This document shows, piece after piece, positions 7,667 through 17,876 of a DNA stretch of 64,000 nt. The stretch's first letter is position 1. Each line of letters opens with the position of its first letter. The stretch is taken from the NCBI GenBank assembly GCA_964511665.1, contig CAZEHA010000010.1, positions 9,873 to 73,872 of the forward strand, given 5' to 3'. The DNA is from JAGOEF01 sp964511665. Its GTDB lineage: Bacteria > Bacteroidota > Bacteroidia > Bacteroidales > ML635J-15. The notes under the pieces are model-generated. The model was given only the letters and a program-made list of their open reading frames with translations. It searched no databases and was not told the origin of the DNA. A program made the translations under genes and the position numbers.

Positions 7667-10600
7667 TTACGATGCAAGAGTAAATCTCAGACTCACCCCA
7701 AAATTGGTATTTGTTGAATTATACGACAATCCAATTCTTGGCCTGTTTATCACCTGATCGTAGAATATTCTCAAATTAAACCTGTCGCTTAACACATAGT
7801 CGGCTGATGCTTTTATGGTAAATACGCGCTGGCCTGCAGTAGGTTGATCGACTTGTTCGATAAGCTTGCGGGTAACTGTTAGTGTGTTGCGATACGAAAA
7901 ATCGAGGCGCACATTCAGGTCGCTTTTATAATTGCGTTGTCTTCCACCCGAACGTATTGTTACTTCCACTTCTTTGAATCGATATCCTGTGCCAATTATA
8001 AACTCATCGGTTTTGTTTTCGGTGAGTTGATTGTTGGTAAAACTCATAGCAAGATTTCTGCTCTTTTTTACTTCAATTTTTGCAATCAGGCTGTTAACCA
8101 TTGTCATATCGAGACCAAATAAAGGGGAGAACTGCTCCGAAATATTCACCGAATTTATTTCATTTCTCGAATAATAATCGCCGTATATTATTTGCCCCTC
8201 CTGAGTTTGACCGAGAACTTCTCTTACATAGTTGAAACCATCGTCGGCAGCTGAAAACTGGTCGCTTAGTCGTGTTGAGTAGTTTCCGATGTTATAGGTA
8301 GAGCGATATACATGGTTCAGGTTCACGGTTCTGAATATTTTTTTGAACCTTTCAATTTTGCCAAGCCCGTCGTAAGTAATTCTCCAGTTTGGCAATGAGC
8401 TGAGCACACCCGGAAATGTTTCAAGCGATACCTTATCGGTCGATTTACCGGTGTAAGCAGCCAAGAAAGCGGGCAATAATACATCTTGTGATGTTTCGCT
8501 AAAACCAATTGGGAAGCCGTTTTCGTCGAGATTTCCCGGATTAAAATCGGGGCGTTGTGCTGCCAGTCGCAGGGCAATTTCGCGGCGGTTGTCGCTAAAG
8601 CGTTTAAAATTCTCGGATGAATAATCGCCCTTGCGACCGCTAATCTCGAAAGCACTCGACCACGAAACAATTGTCATGGAATAAGAACCAGAGGTTATTG
8701 GGTTCAATCGTTGAAATGCCATCACATCGGGACTTGCATTATAGCGGAAATACTCGCTGGTGTTCTCGCTGAAGGCATGTGTCATGGTGAGGTCTATTCT
8801 CAAATCTTTCACAGGTTCAATAGATGCTCTGATGTTCCAGTTGGTAGAATTGGTAAAGGCAAAAGCCTGCGATAAGGTTGAGTCTTTGGTAAGCATATTG
8901 TGCTCGTAGGCCCATTCACCAAAATCACGGTCTTGCCAGCCAAGAATAAATGGAATGGTAGGAGCTGTAACGGCCGGTTGCAAACCAAACATTTCGGGGT
9001 CGGGAGTATAATTCGTCATACCCATAACCCTGGTTTGCGGCAGGTAACCCGGCAACAGAGTACCATTGTTCTGAGTATATCCAACCGATATCGACTTCAC
9101 CCCCATAAGCACCACCAGCGTGTTGTCGAATATTTTCTTCGCCACTGTTTCTTTTACTTCGCGGCTACCGTTTACCGTTATTTTACATTTATCGGCATCT
9201 CTTTCGGGAATAAAAGCGGCTTTGTTGTCGTCGATAACTTCTGTTGTCCCTTTTACAGGCTTACCATCGGCATCAAATACTATAATAGTAATCTCCTGTG
9301 TTTTTAGTTTGTGCGTAATGGTTTTCTTACGTCCTTCTTTTAAGCTGATATTATTTGCTTCGAACTTCACGTTTTCTTTTTTGGGCTTGGTCGATTTCGG
9401 CCTGTTGCTGCGGTATTTTTGATTTACATCTTTCAAATATTTCGATTTATTGTAAAGATTCAGAAGGTTGAACTGCACGTTTGCCGACATAGCATTGCCG
9501 TTTTGAACAATATTGCCAATATTGATGGTATCGGCTGTTATAGGCCCTGCTATCCAGTCGTAGGTACCGCCGTAGCGTACATTTGCAGTAACCCAGTTAA
9601 ACAACCTGATTTTATTGATAGGCAATGTATAGGTAAGATCGATATTGTGATGATACTGGGTGTTACGCCCCAGATTCTTCAAATTTGTATATATAGTATC
9701 CATCTTCGATTCATACTCAGGGTCGCCCTTATAGAGCCGGCCAGCCGGTTCATCGATGCGAGATGAGTTGGTTGCTGAGAAATCGAGTTTTAAGCCTTTC
9801 GAAAGATTATACTTAAGGTCGTACTGACGCTGCCACATAAAGTCTTTGTTCACTGATATGGGCAGTCGTACTTCTTCGTTGTACACATTGCGAAGCTGAG
9901 TTTCGGCATACTGGCGATTCAGGTTTGTACGGAACGAAAGCTGCGACGGAAGCAGATACACATTAAAATCTTTAATCAGTTTAAAAGCAGGCTTATTTAA
10001 TAGCTGTGATTTCTTAAATGGCTCGTAGTTTTTGGGGGTTGCATTGTAGTTGTATGACAATGCACCGGTAATATAACGGCTGCTGCTGAATTCGGTGTTA
10101 ATATCGCGGTGATACGACTCGTTGAATCCATAACTGGCCGACCAGTTTGCCAAATCGTAGATTCGCGCCTTGCCGGTGGTTTTATTTACCTTAACATTGT
10201 TGAAATTAAAACTTTTTAAACTGGTGTAGTCTTGTGCTTTATATTTTATTTGTCGTAATTCTTCCTCGGTTTTGGTTGGGTCGCTCAATGCAACACTCAA
10301 TGGGATATCGGGGTCAAGCGGATTGTACTCAGGATTTTTCACATTTTCGCTATATCCCATATACAGCGGAATGCGAATATTCAACTTCTCGGGGAAGAAT
10401 TTTCCAAGCTCCAGATTCGATGACACATCGTAACGATTGATTTCTTCTTTCTGTCGTTCGCTGAGTTTCTGATCGATGCTACCAAAGCCGGGTTTACTAG
10501 TCTGTCCGGCCACGGTTACCGAACCAAAATCGGCCAGTTTTGCAGTGAATCGGGCATTGGCAGCCCATCCTCCCTTTTCATCGAAGTCGGTAAGGCGCAT

Positions 10601-13600
10601 CTCGTTTACCCAAATTTCACCGCTTTTCGGAAGTCCATCGTCGTTGGTAACCACACCCGAACGTTTCGGGTTGCGAACCCCAATCATAATGGTACGAACA
10701 TTGGCAAGATTGGGATTTCCCATTACACTAACTTTATTGTTCCCATCCATCATTGTAAAGATACGGGTTAAGGTTACCCCCGAACCCAATGTCCTCATTT
10801 CGTCGTTACGCATTTGTTTCACCTCCTGCAACATCTCGAAAGGCAGATTGAGATTATTCTCCTCGGGCCATACCAAATACCTGTCGGGTGCCTGATCGTC
10901 GAGGCCCTCGTATCTTCCGGGAGCTGTTACTTTAAGCGGTATTTCATATTCGTAATAATTATTCTTATAGTCACTCCCCAAACGGATAAAAACGCTTAGG
11001 TCATCGTCGTAAATAGAAGCTTCGGTAGGAATCGATTCGGCATGGATAAACATTTTCAGTCGTTTATATTTACGCATATCCATATCGAGGTTTTTGTAAA
11101 CTGCGCGCGCATCACCATCTTGCAAATCGATAACCCTAAGTACCATCGATTGCTCGTTGAGCTGCCTAAGTTGTGGATTGGTGGGGTCTATCTGTCGGTT
11201 AATATTGGGAGGAAGAATATAATTCACCGGAGTTTTATTGCCGTTTTCCTCAATATTAACGGCCGTTACATAAAATGGTGTTTCACCTAACTCATCGGGG
11301 TTATACTCACCGGGCTGCATAAACGAGCCGTTGTATTTGCGCCATTCTCCACGAACCAAATCTAAAGTAGCCAATCGCAATATTGTAGGATCAGAGAATC
11401 CTTTCATGAAAACTCTGATAAAACGAATTGATTTAAAGTCCTGTATCATACCCACCCTGCGATCGTAGCTATACACCGGAATTTTAAACTGATACCAGGT
11501 AACCTTCGAACGCTGGTTATTGGCAAATTTTGCATTATATTCTATTTTGTCGGTAATGTAGTTTTTTCCCACAACAAAATCTTCGGGGCGCATGCTTACA
11601 CGATACTGAAAATAGGTCTCGTTTTCGTTGAGAGTGTTGTCGCGGTTAATGTCCTCTGCGTTAGGCATCACCGATGCACTGGTAGGATAACTCTCGGTAG
11701 ATTGCTCGCTGGTGGGTGAGTTTCCTTCGAGTCCGTTGAAATATTTATATCGTTCAGAAATTCCCAGATTCTGCTCATCGTATGTACTGCTTCTATAATA
11801 GCTATAATTATCGTTTGATGGATCGGCCAACGCATTCAGGTAAGCCTGGGAGCCAAAACCATATTGTTGTGCCAAATCGTCGAGATAGGTATGCCAGCCT
11901 CCTACAGAGCTAAAGAATTCCCTTTCCTGATCGTCGCCGAGACCATCGAGCCCCACATCCTGAAAGACACGGGAAGCAGCATCGTTGTCGAATGCATTCA
12001 CCAACGACTGAATCAGTGGAACAACTCCCCAGGGGGTAGTATCTACCGGATTGTTGTTGCCCGGGGTGGGCAAGCCATGCTCAAACGATTTACGTCCATC
12101 TTTAAGAACATCTTCTGATACATCACCTAAGTTTATATACAGATCGCCACCGCTGTTCAACGAGTCTTCAACAAAGGGGTCCATCATCCAGAATTCTATA
12201 TACTCTATATTGGCATCTTCAAAATCGTTGGTTTCGAGTTTACGCATTATACCGGCCCAACTTCCAGAGGGATTTGAAAGATTTCCTTCGGAAGTAAGCC
12301 CATGAATGGCATAATTATAAGGTCCTTTTTCGCTTGGATAATAAGCCAGATTGAGTACGGCCATATTAGTGGGAATACCAGTAATGCTCTCTTTATAAGG
12401 GAATATTTCGCTTTCGTACACCTCGCGTACCATGTGGCTCGATTGCATTTCGGGGTTTACCGGAGAACTGGGGCGATAGAATAAAGGGTCGATTACATAC
12501 CATGCCAGCCGCGCTCTGTTAAAGCCGACCTCAAGAGGTGTTGATCCATTATGCTCGGGAAACATGGCCAAGTCGTAAGGTGTTGAGGCCAAAGTCCAGG
12601 CCGAATAGCTCTTGATATCGATATTGGTTTCGCTGCCCTCAAAATCGTCGATATATGCATTGCCCTCTTTTTCGATGGCCTTTGAGTGACCGGGTATTAA
12701 ATGGGCAAACTCACCGGTAAAGGTAAGTGTAGACATTTCTTTAGTTTCGATAAACGGCATAAAATCGATTGCCTTTGTTAACCATGCAGCGTTGGTTCTG
12801 TAGGATGTATTCACACCCCAAATGGTATTTGATATTGGTTCATCGCCAAAGCCAACTTTTTGAGACATAGGCCTTTCGGTAAGATTCAGTATGGTGGCGC
12901 CAATATTAAAGTCTTTCGATATTTCGTAGTTTAAATGCGTACCTACCAGGGTTTTGGTTTGAATGTTGAACAACGAATTGCTTTCGAGGGTAATTTTAAG
13001 CGGTGTTCCCGATTCGAGAATGCCTGCATCGATAATTTTTACACGACCCAAATTATAGTCAACGGTGTAGTGCACGTTTTCGGTAAGAATTTGTGCCCCT
13101 GCAGTAACTTTTACGCTACCCTGAGGAATATTAATGGCATTCAGAGAAATGTCGCTACCCGACGAAGATTTATAGCGACCGGCCAGAAAAAACTTATTTT
13201 TCTCGGCCAGTTGTCGGGCTGTACTTTGTGTGCTGTCGTACAATTCCTGAAACACGTATTCGTCGGCCAGTTCGTTTAAAGCAGGATTGCCACCGGTGAT
13301 TTTTTTACGCAAATGATTTCCGAATGGTTCCCTTACCGGAAAAATTACTCTTCCGTTGTTGGGATTAATGGTGATACCCTGAATAAAGTCGAACATACCG
13401 TCGGGATATGGATCTAACTGCGAATTCAAATTGTCGAGATTCATCACCGTAAGCAAACGTGTGCTATCGATAGCACCGGCCGGCAGAAAGTTAATTTCGG
13501 TGCCTGTTTTATCGTTTTTGTAATACACATCAAAAAAGAAATCCTGATTGCTCAACTGGTAAGCACCTATCGAATAGATATTCTTCATCATAAGCTCCCA

Positions 13601-15151
13601 CACTTTCATGCGCGGAGTAAACGAAGTACCTTTGATAAGTTTGAGCACCAAAGCATCGGGGGCACTCACCGAAGAGTTAGAGAACTCACCCACTCGATAT
13701 ACTTTTCCGCCAACCGTATATTCGAACGCAACAGCCAACACCTGATCGGGTGTAAGGGTAGAATTCAGCGATATATACCCCAGTTGCGTATTCAGCGTAT
13801 ATTCGTTGGGCGAAAGCATGCGAGCCGATTCAATCTTTTCGAAATCGACACCACCTTCGAAGCCTGCCGACAAAAGGGCATTGCCTACACTGTTTATATT
13901 TCGCACCTCGGGAATCAGATTCGCAATAATAGCCAGGATATTGGCCGAATCGCTAGGGTATGGATTGTTCGACAAGCTTGCATTGAGAACATAATTCGAC
14001 TCGATAACCTCTTGATTGCTTTCGCCAAGGTCGGGAAAAGCCACAATGTTTCTTGAATTCTCGAAATTCCCCTGCCTGTTGGTTACCCATACTTCAATTT
14101 TGTTGATGTTGACACCCGAAGTTATAATTGGCAAGGTCGACAAGAAGCGGTCGTAGTTCTCTTTAAAGAAATGTGCAATAAAAAAGTGTTTATTGGCCTC
14201 GTATTTATCGGCAAATATTTGAAATTCCTTGGTTTGCGCTCCGCCTTGTACATCAATGGTCGACATCTCCCCTTTTTGCTGCGAGAACAACGTAGTAACA
14301 TTTAAGCGGCCAAACTTGAGTTCGGTTTTAAAGCCAAACAGGCTCTGGCTCCCTGTGATGAGCGTTCCGGCAAGAGGCAGCGAAACATTGCCGGCTTCTA
14401 TTTTCTGAATTATTTCGTCGTCGTAGCCCGTATATTCAATTTTCACAGAGTTTTCGAAGTCGAATGCCGATTCGGTATCGTACTGCACATTGAGCTTCAT
14501 TTTGTCGCCGATTTGGCCAACCACATTCATCTGAATTTTTTCGTTGAAGTCGAAAGTTACATTTCGGCGGATATTTTCGGGATAAGTGGGGTTATCGACA
14601 TAAGATATGTTTAATCCAAAACTCAGCTCGGCAGCCCCTTGCGGCCTGATATCAACGGTGTTTCCACCAAATATGCGGTCGAACATTTCGCCACCCACAT
14701 GCAGTTTGGGTATCAAGGTTGAGAACGACTCGAACGATTCGCTGCGCGCACGCTGCCTCCAGTAGTTGCGCATTGAGTTGTCGAAATCGTATTTCAGATA
14801 ATCTTCGAACGAAGCTGCAAAAGGGGTTCTCACATCACGATCGCCAACTTTTCGGCGGAATATATACTCTCCTGTTTGGGGGTCGTACTCAACTTCGGTT
14901 GAAATAAGATCGGGGTCGCTGCCAAACAAAGGCGAGTTGTCGTCGGGGGTAAACGGCAAGCCGTCGTTGTCGATAAACGGATAAGGCAAAACCACATCCT
15001 TGATGGTATCGTCAACAGGTGATTTATCGTGAAACTCGTGATACGACCATGCCCTATGCGACAAGGTGGCATTCGAAGGAAATATCACAGCTAACAGGGT
15101 AATAACCGAAGCTATCCCAACAGTATATTTTACAATTCTGGCAATCAACAT
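7667..15151 (-). CDS. sprA: T9SS outer-membrane translocon SprA (Sov)
   Basis: The protein has 2494 residues, in the usual SprA/Sov range of about 2300-2500. It starts with a hydrophobic signal segment (residues 1-30), then a soluble N-terminal region and very long beta-rich stretches full of alternating aromatic/polar strands typical of the giant 36-strand barrel. Repeated motifs such as YIDDFEGSETNIDIKSYSAW and LNEMRLTDFDEKGGWAA-like segments (visible as WVNEMRLTDF) are SprA hallmarks. It ends with RIGLSYNSTNTNFGVSLRFTLAS, a barrel-type terminal strand. SprA is the conduit through which T9SS substrates with C-terminal sorting domains cross the outer membrane. The start ATG is 6 nt after the ruvA stop, so the two are probably co-transcribed. 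Confidence 0.95.
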   Translation of the reverse strand: MLIARIVKYTVGIASVITLLAVIFPSNATLSHRAWSYHEFHDKSPVDDTIKDVVLPYPFIDNDGLPFTPDDNSPLFGSDPDLISTEVEYDPQTGEYIFRRKVGDRDVRTPFAASFEDYLKYDFDNSMRNYWRQRARSESFESFSTLIPKLHVGGEMFDRIFGGNTVDIRPQGAAELSFGLNISYVDNPTYPENIRRNVTFDFNEKIQMNVVGQIGDKMKLNVQYDTESAFDFENSVKIEYTGYDDEIIQKIEAGNVSLPLAGTLITGSQSLFGFKTELKFGRLNVTTLFSQQKGEMSTIDVQGGAQTKEFQIFADKYEANKHFFIAHFFKENYDRFLSTLPIITSGVNINKIEVWVTNRQGNFENSRNIVAFPDLGESNQEVIESNYVLNASLSNNPYPSDSANILAIIANLIPEVRNINSVGNALLSAGFEGGVDFEKIESARMLSPNEYTLNTQLGYISLNSTLTPDQVLAVAFEYTVGGKVYRVGEFSNSSVSAPDALVLKLIKGTSFTPRMKVWELMMKNIYSIGAYQLSNQDFFFDVYYKNDKTGTEINFLPAGAIDSTRLLTVMNLDNLNSQLDPYPDGMFDFIQGITINPNNGRVIFPVREPFGNHLRKKITGGNPALNELADEYVFQELYDSTQSTARQLAEKNKFFLAGRYKSSSGSDISLNAINIPQGSVKVTAGAQILTENVHYTVDYNLGRVKIIDAGILESGTPLKITLESNSLFNIQTKTLVGTHLNYEISKDFNIGATILNLTERPMSQKVGFGDEPISNTIWGVNTSYRTNAAWLTKAIDFMPFIETKEMSTLTFTGEFAHLIPGHSKAIEKEGNAYIDDFEGSETNIDIKSYSAWTLASTPYDLAMFPEHNGSTPLEVGFNRARLAWYVIDPLFYRPSSPVNPEMQSSHMVREVYESEIFPYKESITGIPTNMAVLNLAYYPSEKGPYNYAIHGLTSEGNLSNPSGSWAGIMRKLETNDFEDANIEYIEFWMMDPFVEDSLNSGGDLYINLGDVSEDVLKDGRKSFEHGLPTPGNNNPVDTTPWGVVPLIQSLVNAFDNDAASRVFQDVGLDGLGDDQEREFFSSVGGWHTYLDDLAQQYGFGSQAYLNALADPSNDNYSYYRSSTYDEQNLGISERYKYFNGLEGNSPTSEQSTESYPTSASVMPNAEDINRDNTLNENETYFQYRVSMRPEDFVVGKNYITDKIEYNAKFANNQRSKVTWYQFKIPVYSYDRRVGMIQDFKSIRFIRVFMKGFSDPTILRLATLDLVRGEWRKYNGSFMQPGEYNPDELGETPFYVTAVNIEENGNKTPVNYILPPNINRQIDPTNPQLRQLNEQSMVLRVIDLQDGDARAVYKNLDMDMRKYKRLKMFIHAESIPTEASIYDDDLSVFIRLGSDYKNNYYEYEIPLKVTAPGRYEGLDDQAPDRYLVWPEENNLNLPFEMLQEVKQMRNDEMRTLGSGVTLTRIFTMMDGNNKVSVMGNPNLANVRTIMIGVRNPKRSGVVTNDDGLPKSGEIWVNEMRLTDFDEKGGWAANARFTAKLADFGSVTVAGQTSKPGFGSIDQKLSERQKEEINRYDVSSNLELGKFFPEKLNIRIPLYMGYSENVKNPEYNPLDPDIPLSVALSDPTKTEEELRQIKYKAQDYTSLKSFNFNNVKVNKTTGKARIYDLANWSASYGFNESYHRDINTEFSSSRYITGALSYNYNATPKNYEPFKKSQLLNKPAFKLIKDFNVYLLPSQLSFRTNLNRQYAETQLRNVYNEEVRLPISVNKDFMWQRQYDLKYNLSKGLKLDFSATNSSRIDEPAGRLYKGDPEYESKMDTIYTNLKNLGRNTQYHHNIDLTYTLPINKIRLFNWVTANVRYGGTYDWIAGPITADTINIGNIVQNGNAMSANVQFNLLNLYNKSKYLKDVNQKYRSNRPKSTKPKKENVKFEANNISLKEGRKKTITHKLKTQEITIIVFDADGKPVKGTTEVIDDNKAAFIPERDADKCKITVNGSREVKETVAKKIFDNTLVVLMGVKSISVGYTQNNGTLLPGYLPQTRVMGMTNYTPDPEMFGLQPAVTAPTIPFILGWQDRDFGEWAYEHNMLTKDSTLSQAFAFTNSTNWNIRASIEPVKDLRIDLTMTHAFSENTSEYFRYNASPDVMAFQRLNPITSGSYSMTIVSWSSAFEISGRKGDYSSENFKRFSDNRREIALRLAAQRPDFNPGNLDENGFPIGFSETSQDVLLPAFLAAYTGKSTDKVSLETFPGVLSSLPNWRITYDGLGKIERFKKIFRTVNLNHVYRSTYNIGNYSTRLSDQFSAADDGFNYVREVLGQTQEGQIIYGDYYSRNEINSVNISEQFSPLFGLDMTMVNSLIAKIEVKKSRNLAMSFTNNQLTENKTDEFIIGTGYRFKEVEVTIRSGGRQRNYKSDLNVRLDFSYRNTLTVTRKLIEQVDQPTAGQRVFTIKASADYVLSDRFNLRIFYDQVINRPRIGLSYNSTNTNFGVSLRFTLAS

Positions 15152-15157
15152 GAAATT

Positions 15158-15742
15158 CTACAATTCAATTAATGCTCGCTTCACTACTTTACCTACAGTA
15201 TCTATGTTACTATCTCTTAAAACATTCCGCAAAACTTTTTCTACCGACGATTTATTGAAACCCAACATCAATAATGCTTGTAACGCATCATCGTGTAAAG
15301 TATTGCCCGAAGTATCAAAATTTTCTGCAACCGCAATATGAATTCCGCCAATTTTATCTTTCAGCTCAATAATCATTCTTTCGGCCGATTTCTGCCCTAT
15401 TCCTTTTATGGTTTTCAGCACACCCGTGTTTTGAGTAGCAATAGCCGAAATCAATTCATCGGGAGTCATCGACGATAGTATCATTCTGGCAGTGTTGGGG
15501 CCAATTCCGTTCACAGCAATTAGCATCACAAAAACCTGTCGCTCGTGCTTCGATGCAAAACCATATAAAATGTGGGCATCTTCGCGCACAATCTGATGCA
15601 GGTACAACATCAGTTCCTGCCCCTGCTTCAATTGAGAGTAGGTTGAAAGCGACACCTGTATGTTGTATGCCAGCCCGTTGCATTCAACAACAGCATAGGT
15701 AGGGGTTAGCTCGACCAACAGGCCTTTGATATATTCAAACAT
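15158..15742 (-). CDS. ruvA: Holliday junction branch migration protein RuvA
   Basis: The 194-residue protein begins MFEYIKGLLVELTPTYAVVECNGLAYNIQ, the domain I OB fold of RuvA. Domain II has two helix-hairpin-helix motifs (VNGIGPNTARMIL and IKGIGQKSAERMI), which bind the junction backbone. The C-terminal domain III (from about residue 145) is the flexible RuvB-binding part. RuvA tetramers hold the Holliday junction in a square-planar form while RuvB drives migration. ruvB and ruvC are not in the window. sprA follows after 6 nt. Confidence 0.96.
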   Translation of the reverse strand: MFEYIKGLLVELTPTYAVVECNGLAYNIQVSLSTYSQLKQGQELMLYLHQIVREDAHILYGFASKHERQVFVMLIAVNGIGPNTARMILSSMTPDELISAIATQNTGVLKTIKGIGQKSAERMIIELKDKIGGIHIAVAENFDTSGNTLHDDALQALLMLGFNKSSVEKVLRNVLRDSNIDTVGKVVKRALIEL

Positions 15743-15861
15743 AATTTCTCTTACTCACAAAGAATGCAAAAATAAAAAAATAATTGATTTATGAGTCGCT
15801 TTTACAGCTGTGATTTTTTTTTCAGTTTTGTTACCATAAAATAGCCTACGAAACTTCGTTT

Positions 15862-17580
15862 TTATGGAGTAATCAGTAAACGCAATGTGGTAACTTGGCT
15901 GTTGTTGTTAACTAACACTGTATACATGCCGGGGTAAAGGCAATTCAGGTTTATTTGGGTTTCGGTCTGAAACAGTTCTTCGGAATAAACGGGTTGCCCC
16001 ATAGTGTTAACAAATGTAACTGAAGCATTAGGCTGAATATCAGACACCACAAGCGAAACTTTATCGACGGCAGGATTTGGATATACAAACACAGTCGATG
16101 AGTTTGCAAACTGTTCGGCACCATACGATTCGCAAGGCCTAGAGAAATAATCATCTAACTTTGCGAGACGAGTTGTCAACCAGGTATCAACATAATTCAA
16201 ATACTCATCGGTGTAGGTGTAATACGTTCCCCAGGCTTTCTCTTCTCTTTCGTAAACCGCATTATTCAACAAAAAGTCGTGATTCTCACGGAATAACTGC
16301 ATGATGTTTTCGTGAGTAAAAACATCCTGTCGAAGTTCCTGCCAACGTTGCTGGGCTGCAAAGTAGAAACCATTATCGGAACAATCGTGAATCATTCGGT
16401 TAAAAAAACCATTGCTTAAAATAGACGAAGTGCCGTAATGTGGCGATCCATCCCAAAAATTACCAAAACTACCATCCATATCCCACGGAACATATATGTA
16501 AGGTTCGTTTTTTGCATACCGCGCAATAAAAATATTTTTTCCTGTATTGTCGAGAGCCATTATCAGGTTTAAAAAAACAAAGTAATCAACAGCACTCTGC
16601 AAGTTGAATTTTGAACGATATTGCTGATAAAACACTTGGTTACTGCTATTCACTACAAAATCGACAAATGCATGCAAATTGCTCCAATCGGTAATTTCTT
16701 CAGGGTAGATATATTCGAAACCGCTCCACATTAATTCGTTGTTGTTGTAGTCTTCGAGGCTTAAAAAGCTCACGCCTTCACCCCATTGCTGGCCTTTATA
16801 CAATTCTCCTCTCACACCCTGACTTTGCGAGTAATCTTTCAGTTGCAACTGTTTTCGGTCGATTCTTTCGGTAACGGCATATACTCCACAATACACACCA
16901 TTCACCAATATTTCGGCAAATTCACTGTGAATCCCCGAAACTACATCGGGTTCAACATTGGCATAGTAAGGTGTATGAAAACTCATCCACAAATCGTTGC
17001 ATACTTTTGTGCGAACCCGCATAGGCTCTACCCAGAGTGCCTGCAGGTTCCAATCGTCGTCGGTCCTCATATTCAGCAACGAAACATCCACCTTTTCGGT
17101 TCCCTGGCTATCGCTCCAAAATTCAATCAAAAAGTTCGATTTTGGGTAGTACAACGAAGACCCACCCCTTCGCTCTATTCCTATATCCGAGATAAGAATA
17201 TCACCCGATGGCTCTGCCATAATAAATAGGGCATGTACCTTTGGCTCATTCAGTATATATTCACTCGCAAGAATGTATATGATAGGCAATTCGGTAAAAT
17301 ACAAGGTGTACTGAGTGTCTTGGTTGTTGTGTACATGATAGGCAACTCCAACTTGCATGGTTTCTTGCGGCACTTCAAATGAATATAACTGATCGACAAA
17401 AATGGCATTAAAATCATCGTTCGAGCCTGCGTTTATGTAATTTACATCATAATTCACCACAATCAACTTCTTGTTAACATCAACATAGCCCTGATAAACC
17501 GGAACAACAATGGTTTCGTCGGCGAAAACCATATTCACCGAAAAAAAAACAATAAATAGAAAAAACAACTTCAGATTCAT
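15862..17580 (-). CDS. CotH kinase-family secreted protein with T9SS sorting domain
   Basis: The 572-residue protein has a signal peptide (MNLKLFFLFIVFFSVNMVFA). Residues about 130-430 match CotH: RTKVCNDLWMSF, VNGVYCGVYAVTERID, and the kinase-like acidic motif PWDMDGSFG, which resembles the metal-binding DxD region of CotH atypical kinases. The last 70 residues form a type A T9SS C-terminal domain (VYPNPAVDKVSL ... GMYTVLV ... LLITP), so it is predicted to be exported through SprA and anchored or released at the cell surface. CotH enzymes phosphorylate secreted proteins; the substrate here is unknown. It is a direct example of a T9SS client encoded close to the translocon. Confidence 0.85.
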   Translation of the reverse strand: MNLKLFFLFIVFFSVNMVFADETIVVPVYQGYVDVNKKLIVVNYDVNYINAGSNDDFNAIFVDQLYSFEVPQETMQVGVAYHVHNNQDTQYTLYFTELPIIYILASEYILNEPKVHALFIMAEPSGDILISDIGIERRGGSSLYYPKSNFLIEFWSDSQGTEKVDVSLLNMRTDDDWNLQALWVEPMRVRTKVCNDLWMSFHTPYYANVEPDVVSGIHSEFAEILVNGVYCGVYAVTERIDRKQLQLKDYSQSQGVRGELYKGQQWGEGVSFLSLEDYNNNELMWSGFEYIYPEEITDWSNLHAFVDFVVNSSNQVFYQQYRSKFNLQSAVDYFVFLNLIMALDNTGKNIFIARYAKNEPYIYVPWDMDGSFGNFWDGSPHYGTSSILSNGFFNRMIHDCSDNGFYFAAQQRWQELRQDVFTHENIMQLFRENHDFLLNNAVYEREEKAWGTYYTYTDEYLNYVDTWLTTRLAKLDDYFSRPCESYGAEQFANSSTVFVYPNPAVDKVSLVVSDIQPNASVTFVNTMGQPVYSEELFQTETQINLNCLYPGMYTVLVNNNSQVTTLRLLITP

Positions 17581-17876
17581 TTGATTATTACAGCAAAAAT
17601 TACACGCAATTATTCGATTTTCATTATTGCAATATGTTAACCAAAATATAACATTTTAAGAAACAAAAGTAATAATATATTATATTGTCACAAAAATAAT
17701 TGACACAATTTAAGGAAACTTTCAATAGCATAGCAAGAGGCTATGTTGTTGAAGAATTGTGATGACACAAAGCAAGAGTCTTTATTATAGTTTAGGTTTC
17801 GCATAAATCTAATAATTAGTGATTTAGTTTTTAAGAATTCGATAATTTCGTTCAGTAAAACAAATACATCATATTT
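17581..17876. other. AT-rich divergent intergenic region
   Basis: The 296-nt gap separates the divergent CotH and LamG genes and must hold both promoters. A small hairpin is visible at 17729-17745 (CATAGC, 5-nt loop, GCTATG). I see no clear ORF, riboswitch or consensus promoter pair. The rest is low-complexity AT-rich DNA. Confidence 0.4.

Noticed and set aside
9120..9422. Hydrophobic plus-strand ORF inside sprA
   Set aside because: It is fully antisense to a strongly supported coding region, and its hydrophobicity mirrors the codon use of the real gene.
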